Source of the DNA: Nectonema munidae
Lineage: Eukaryota > Nematomorpha > Nectonematoida > Nectonematidae
Reading direction: 5' to 3'
DNA: 64,000 nt
Assembly (NCBI GenBank): GCA_030549495.1
Contig: JAUIRK010000993.1
Coordinates: forward strand, 1,657,501 to 1,721,500
In this document: positions 57,761 through 64,000 of the stretch, one piece after another
Layout of the letters: each line of letters starts with the position of its first letter
Position numbering within the stretch: the first letter of the stretch is position 1
Notes under the pieces: generated by a model
Database searches by the model: none
Told to the model about the DNA's origin: nothing
Seen by the model: only the letters and a program-made list of their open reading frames with translations
Translations under genes and position numbers: made by a program

Positions 57761-59219
57761 CTCTAAAAAGACACAATACTCTGAAAAAAATGTTTACTTT
57801 TCTCCATATTTATTTAATTGACTTATAGGTTATTTATTTTATTTAATTGACCTGAGTCTGTTCAAAGACTCGAAATTGCCTTAACGTTAAAAAAAGAGGA
57901 GATATACTTTTCTCACTGATGTATTTGAAAGGAAAAATTGACGAATTGAGAGACTTGCATCGGTGTCACAGATCTCATTAAATCATGCAATATAAAGGAG
58001 ATTATTTTTTTGCTTTGTAAGTGTTAAATGTAAATAAATAAATTGATTTAAATGAAATTCTTCTTCCTTTATTTTCTCTTTACAAGTGGGTTGGATGTTT
58101 TCATGGAAAACTCTTTCAACATTTATTTCTACTTCTTTTGGCCTTTCAAGTTTGGGGGCAGAGTGTGAGAGAGAGAGAGATAAAAACTTAAATTGATTTT
58201 GGTTGAAAAACCCTGGCATAGATTATGATGAAAGACTATACGTGTATTGCCCTTACTATCTTGGTTGTACAAATATAGAAGAAATGATATGATATTATTA
58301 CCAAAAACATGGATGTCAAACATAACCTACTATAGAACCTTGATTATAAAAACAAGATCTAAAAAGCGCTTTTATAAAGCTTCTTTTCAAGCAGTATTAT
58401 CAATGATTGCAACAGCCTACCTGATCATGTTATATATTCTCTCTCTTTGCATACTTTTAAGAAGGGCCTTGATTTCTCCTGTGAGGACAAGATGTTCAAT
58501 TTTTCCTAGCAAAATTTTAAAAAGACGATAACATAAACGTGCTAAAATGATTTAGGGTTAATACTTTTAAAATATTGCAATACATTGTCTTGTGTAATTA
58601 TATCACGTTTATTTAAAAACGGCATTGCCTAACCCTTTCATGCTTTGGTACTTGTAATTATGTTTTAATAAAATTGCGTTTGATTTTTTTTCCGTCTTCT
58701 TGACGATACCCCAAAATTAAACAGTTAATCGATCCATTAAAAAATATTATGGATGAATTAACCTGTGGTTAACGAAAACAAGGTTAATTATCATCACAAG
58801 ATACACGCTTTAACCCATCAATCTCTTTCCCAGGTAACTTTCCTCTTCAAAAATCTGATTTTCATCCTCCATCACTTTATCAACCACATTTTTTAAATAG
58901 GGCGTGAAAGTTTCTTTCTCCTTTCACTTAAAATCCGATTGAAATGAGTACGTTAATAATAATATAAATGATCTCATCTACTCTTCTCGGCTTGATCGTA
59001 TTTAATGCATTAAACATGGTGCATCAATCTTTCTCTTCTCTATTCCTTCTTCAATTTGATTTGACTTCCCTCATAAAGCCAATATGACAAGTCACGGCAG
59101 TCTTCATTGCTTTCTTTTATCCTGAGTTCGTTGTAAGACCATTTTTCAGGCTTCATAGAGACATCCTACAGTCCACCTCTTTCAATGTCATTCTTTTTCT
59201 AGTATGCATGAAGGGGTAC
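57761..59219. other. Spacer, no convincing gene
   Basis: A GA microsatellite at 58166-58181. ORFs at 57983-58531 on both strands have no recognised domain. The 3' end of the hAT copy may lie near 57850-57880 (gtctgttcaaagactcg palindrome). Confidence 0.35.
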
Positions 59220-59683
59220 TAGGGTTTGCTCCCGGTTCTGAAATACCGCGACGTTCCCGGTTCTAAAAATTTGGGAACCGTCTCGGAAGCGGAAAGTATT
59301 CCCGGTTCTGAGAATAACTTAGTTGTAATTGATTTATTTCACGATGCAATTCTTTGCATAAAACTTTACTGCACTCATTCATATAAAATCTTTTTTTCAT
59401 TGTCATCTCAAACGGAGGAAAGTGTGCAAACGACAAAAGAGTTTATTATTTTTTTCCCTGCTGCACACTTTTGTCGTTTGCACACTTTTCTCCTAGAACC
59501 ATTTTAATGATAATGATATAGAAAGAAAAAATGTACATGTGTTTATAATAAATCAAAAGCGTCAATTTCATTGCATCTTTTTGCTGTCTATATATCTCCT
59601 TAAGGAACCAAGATTTCCCGTTTTTGTAAGTTTTTTTCGGTATCGGTACCGGTTCCTAAATTTCGATACTTATGCAAACCCTA
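59220..59683. mobile_element. hAT-like MITE, TAGGGTTTGC ends
   Basis: TAGGGTTTGC at 59220 and GCAAACCCTA ending 59683, perfect over 10 bp. Inner 'cccggttctgaaatacc' and 'ggtaccggttcctaaattt' are related. Flanking 8-mers AGGGGTAC and AACGGTAC match at 6 of 8. The ends fit the YARNG consensus of hAT and resemble those of the 25445 element. Confidence 0.7.
59414..59493. repeat. Strong hairpin, 26-bp arms
   Basis: 59414-59439 and 59468-59493 are complementary over 26 bp with one mismatch (core GTGTGCAAACGACAAAAG), loop 28 nt, inside the MITE. The energy should be very favourable relative to this AT-rich context. Confidence 0.75.
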
Positions 59684-62600
59684 AACGGTACCCACATAAT
59701 ACATTCGTGTGTACTCTGCCCGTTCTTGATTTGCAGTTGTAATTTTGAATAATATAGTTATTTTCTATATAACAACTATACGTTTCAATGTTAAAAAAGG
59801 CATATCTAGAGATTTGCTGTCCGAAGCGATTTTGGAAGCTTGTCTGGCATGAAAAGAATTTCTTGAAGGAGAAGAGCGCATCGTTATTCCCAGCTTCTGA
59901 TGTTATCCGCTTCGGAGACATCATGATCATCGTTAACACATATGGTAACATTTCAGTTTGTCAATGTCCGCTTTGCTAAGTCGAACTGCCAAATTCGTAA
60001 TTTACGGACAAATAAAAAATTATTTTAGCACGTTTATGTTATCGCCTTTTTATCATATGTGTATGTATAATTTGGAATATAATTAAATATTGAATGTATA
60101 AAAATTATAATGTGAAATTATTATGACTTCAAAATAAACCATTAATTAAATTAAATTAAATTAAATTAAAATATTTTGCTAACTCTTTGATTCCATACTG
60201 CAAATTTAAACTTGTAATATAATTGAACTGGCCTATGCTATGATAAAAGTAACCATACTAAATCTGTTGTCTGTGGGCTAAAAATGACCTTATAAAAATT
60301 TAATAAATTAATGTGTTATTACTTGACCTATCCAATAAGTATAATTGGGAAAATTTTATAAAATGTAAGTGATGGCGTTTAATTGAATATTAGAGACACA
60401 TAAGTATAAAGTATGCGGGATATAATACATCCTTATAAATATGTTTATGATGTTAACAGATCAATTGAGCGTTTGGTATTTAGGTCTAGAAAGAAATTTT
60501 AATTTCAATTTTGTTGAAAGTCTTTAGATTTTATTATTTCCAACACAATCTAGGATATCTTCAAGAAGAAAGTATAAAGTGAGTGTCTCTTCGCTTATCT
60601 CCTCCACACTTTGATGAAAAGCAAAGCGTCATTTCATTATCAAGAGCTGCCTGCATCAATGAGACATGTCGTGTACTCTCTCTCTCTCTCTCTCTTTTAC
60701 ATTTTACAAGAGTGTGAAAGGAGGAATAAGATGAGTAGATATCGAGAATAGATAGAGAAGATGAGTCTTCTCCTCTTCCATTGTGAAGACGCTACCAGTG
60801 AATCTGAATTTGAAGCATCTCCGCCATTTAAACTGTCACCACCATGTTAATTACATTCGAATCACAAAGCCTTTGATGAGCCGCTACTTCCATTTCGAAC
60901 GTTATCTCGTACTTTTTTAATCGCGTGTGTGCGCACCACTCACTATCTCTCCCACTTACTTCACTTTGGCACACTAGCTCAGAGATGTCTCACGCTTCTT
61001 TATTAGAACCATGACATCACATTTTAATAAGCATCCCACTCACTCTCTTTTATAAGGCAAAAATTCGAGTATACCAAATATTTCCTGAGAAAAAGAAATT
61101 TTGGGTACTGGAAGTTTTTTTGCAAATTTCTAAATTGTTCAATGCCTTCTTTTTAAAGTTGGTTATTTTTTTATCAAATCTAAATTTCTTCTTCAAGACC
61201 ATAAACAACAAAATATCTTAAGGTATCCCTTATGAATGTTTTCAGCTTCATATCACTCGAACAAGCATTGATAAGTGTCCCCACTTAATAATTTTTCAAG
61301 TGAAAAACTTTCACTAATATCAAATTTAGCTCAGAATAGAAAGTGTAAATATCTCCTACTCGTCATTAAGTTGATTATTTTAATTACTTTTCCAGGGCCC
61401 TAAATAATGAAATAATTTAAGCTTAATTTCAGGTTTATGGGGGAGTAATAAAACTAAGTTCTAGTCTATTTTGTGCGCTAATAATGTTTTATATAGCGTA
61501 TTCTCTGACAGATATAAGTTATGCCCTTAGATTTGACAAAAAGTACAAAAATTATTCAAAGTCCATTTTTAACAAAAATCCGATTTTATTTGTATCCAAT
61601 ACAATTGCTATATACTCAGAATCGTTCCAATTCGGTCCTGACGAAAATGTTTCAGAAAAATTTTGAAATGGGTTCACATAAAACTATCACTTGGTCCAAC
61701 TAAATATCAAGTAATAATGCTAATTTTTGATAAAAGATATAAAACGGTAGAGTCCACTCTGAGAATAAAAATTGCTTCCATTTACCAACTAAATTATTAA
61801 ACGCTCTTGTGAATTAGTAAGGTTTCCAAGCGCTTAGGTATAGCTAATTAATTAAATCAGTAAAAAAAATAGTTACATATTTTAACCAAGTTAGTAAAGT
61901 CTCTTGTTCAAAAATCCACTGATGAATTGCTAGGATTTACAAGTTTGAAAGCGTAATCTAATAGTAAAAAGGTAATACCACATGTTTATTATAGTTTTTG
62001 CATAAATAAATCATTAAAAAACTAAGTATTTCTAAATAAACTTCACTGATAAAGAAAACTATAAGATAACTAAAATTAACTAGAAATCACCAATTTTTAG
62101 TTTTTTAGATGGACTAGACGTTGAATCATAACAATAAGTTCAGTTAAGTTAAGTTAAGTATTGTTTGTGACGTTCGCACCCATCCTTTCGGATATCGTGG
62201 CCCGCCCGGGATGCTGAGTCCAGGAGAGTAAGATAAATATAATGAGTAGGAGCTTATTGAATAGTTATGAAACATACATATTGATAAAATGAGCAATATT
62301 CATAATATATTTTCCTAAAATTAAATTTTTTCAAGGTTTTGTTCTAAGCATTTCTGAAAAAGCAACAATAAAAAATATATTGTAAAACTCATTATTTAAA
62401 AATATTTATCTTTACATTTAACGACATCTAAATTTCTCTTTGTTTTTTCCAAATTAAAGCCTATCTTCTCCGTATTTTCATGAGAACATAATATGTTTGT
62501 TATTCTACATCCTCTAACATTGGAAAAAATAATTAAGGCTCCATTTTGTCTCTTATTTACTTATATCAGTGAAAATAGCATAATTACCAATAATAATTAA

Positions 62601-62799
62601 TATGAAAGGGAATAAATAATAATACATAGTACAATTTAATTAGTGGGCTTTACTATACCTAAATCCACTAATTTAATTAGTATTATTTACCAATCTATCA
62701 TAAAACTTACTTAGTTAGTACATAAATATATCAGCTTAATTAGATATGTTAACCAATCTTTATTAGTAAATAGTACTCAAATAATTAGTTACTAGTTAT
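59684..62799. other. AT-rich spacer with microsatellites
   Basis: An (ATTAA)n run at 60139-60170 and a CT run at 60677-60696. A CG-bearing patch at 62168-62225 (gttcgcacccatcc..cccgcccggg) is unexplained. Minus-strand ORF 59670-59951 and overlapping plus ORF 59788-59979 have protein-like composition but no recognised family. Confidence 0.35.
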
Positions 62800-62875
62800 G
62801 TAACTTGGGTTCGATTCCCCATCAAGCTTACTTTCCTCATAGTTCGATAAAAGCGTCGCAAGGTCACGGGTACTA
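62800..62875 (+). repeat. SINE fragment (family of 35602)
   Basis: 'cttgggttcgattcccc' (B box), 'catcaagcttactttcc' and 'aaagcgtcgcaaggtc' align with the second half of the SINE at 35602-35745. The A-box half is missing. Confidence 0.65.
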
Positions 62876-64000
62876 TACAGAAAATATTTTACTAATATGC
62901 TTAGTAAAAAATCAACTTACTAACTATTTTTTTTCACTCATTAATAATAATTTACTTTGTAAATATTACTAATTAGTTTTCGAGTGAATATCGGGGTCCA
63001 AGGCCCGAGCGTGCGTTATAACTGTCCCGTGTTATAATGGATCAACGCTATAGTTAATAAATTTCTTCCAACTCAAAAGGAATTTGTTTATTTAATGCTC
63101 TTAAACAGACTAAATAAAAGAAACGACATATTGGATAACAGTTTTATAGGCATTATATACAAATCTTCAAATCGATCACCAACAATAATCCCTATATAAT
63201 ATACTAGACCAATAATCTTCTATTTACACTACAATCAAATAACTCAAAGTAATAATCCGTCATTTCATGAAATCACTAAAATGTTTAGATATTTCACGAA
63301 ATGGCTGATCGCATCGAATGCCTATAACACTGGAGTAGAAGAATTCATTTGTGTGTGCGTGTGTGTGTTTATAAAAGTTTACTTTTATCTGGCTCATTTA
63401 ACTTAATTAAAAATTTCACCAATTATAGCGGATTAATTTTAATTAAATTCTACAATCAAATTTTCCAACTTTAATACAGAAATAAACATTAAATTTTACA
63501 TATATTATATGTATGTAGTGTATAATGCAGCGTGTTATTGAAGTAATTCGTTTTGAAGCTGAAGTAGAGAACATTTCATTCCCTAACTTCCACAATCTCT
63601 CCCCTATCATCCTCAAACTCACAAATTGACATTTTTAAATCTGATATCTTTACACAGCACGAGTGTTTACATCAGTGCGAGCGTTTTTAGAGTGAAAATT
63701 TTTTTGTGAACCCCTTATTTATTTTTTAAGCGATTTTATTTATCAAAAAAATATAAAGAATAAGTAAACTGTTTTTAATCACTATTTTACTCAATTAATT
63801 TGTGATGGAATATATATATCTAAAAATCTGATTATCTATTAAAAATAAATTGAATTTTATAAAATCAAATTTTATCAAGTTAAAAAGTGAAAATATTTAT
63901 TCGAAAAAATATGCTGTTTAGTTCGAGCTTTGAACTCGATGCTTTGAGACTAAACTTGATATATATCAAGTTTGAATGAAGTCGATGATCATTTTAAATC
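62876..64000. other. AT-rich spacer to the window end
   Basis: A GT microsatellite at 63348-63370. No ORF of note and no element recognised. Confidence 0.4.

Overview
This is an AT-rich eukaryotic window, most likely from an invertebrate animal. The only host gene I recognise is a Hippo/MST-type kinase split by introns. Nearly everything else is decayed transposable elements, tRNA-derived SINEs, foldback elements and long AT-rich stretches with no coding signal. There are no operons, bacterial signals or CRISPR arrays. I cannot name the species; an arthropod such as a copepod would fit, but that is a guess.

Layout. 0-9 kb: end of a Helitron helicase, a palindromic repeat, a small zinc-finger ORF (minus), a broken pogo/Tigger transposase, the C-terminal end of a CR1/Jockey-like LINE (minus) and a TTAA-flanked MITE. 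9-25 kb: mostly AT-rich spacer with hAT-like MITEs, a hammerhead-ribozyme-like motif, a 740-bp foldback element built of 21-bp repeats, a piggyBac remnant and SINEs. 25.4-34.6 kb: two copies of a DNA transposon family whose protein carries FDTT..NTG, CRHH.GE and NDxAERGV motifs; the first copy keeps both inverted ends. 35-45 kb: SINEs, nested TTAA MITEs, another foldback element inside a hAT-like MITE, a mosaic patch copied from elsewhere in the window, two more piggyBac pseudogenes and a 480-bp palindrome with hammerhead-like hairpins. 46.0-47.3 kb (minus): three consecutive kinase exons, with a hAT MITE next to one splice acceptor. 49.7-52 kb: three inverted-repeat elements and a SINE. 52.3-55.1 kb: a 5'-truncated RTE-clade retrotransposon, open apart from one frameshift. 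56-60 kb: a hAT MITE, a hAT transposase pseudogene and a MITE carrying a strong hairpin. 60-64 kb: AT-rich spacer with microsatellites and a SINE fragment.

The kinase exons encode subdomains VIb to XI with clean splice sites and are probably functional. The other coding-like pieces are selfish elements in various stages of decay. Their interest lies in how they are nested and in a few unusual structures: ribozyme-like hairpins, foldbacks, templated patches and a probably under-described transposase family. All similarity statements come from reading the sequence and from memory of protein families; no search was run.
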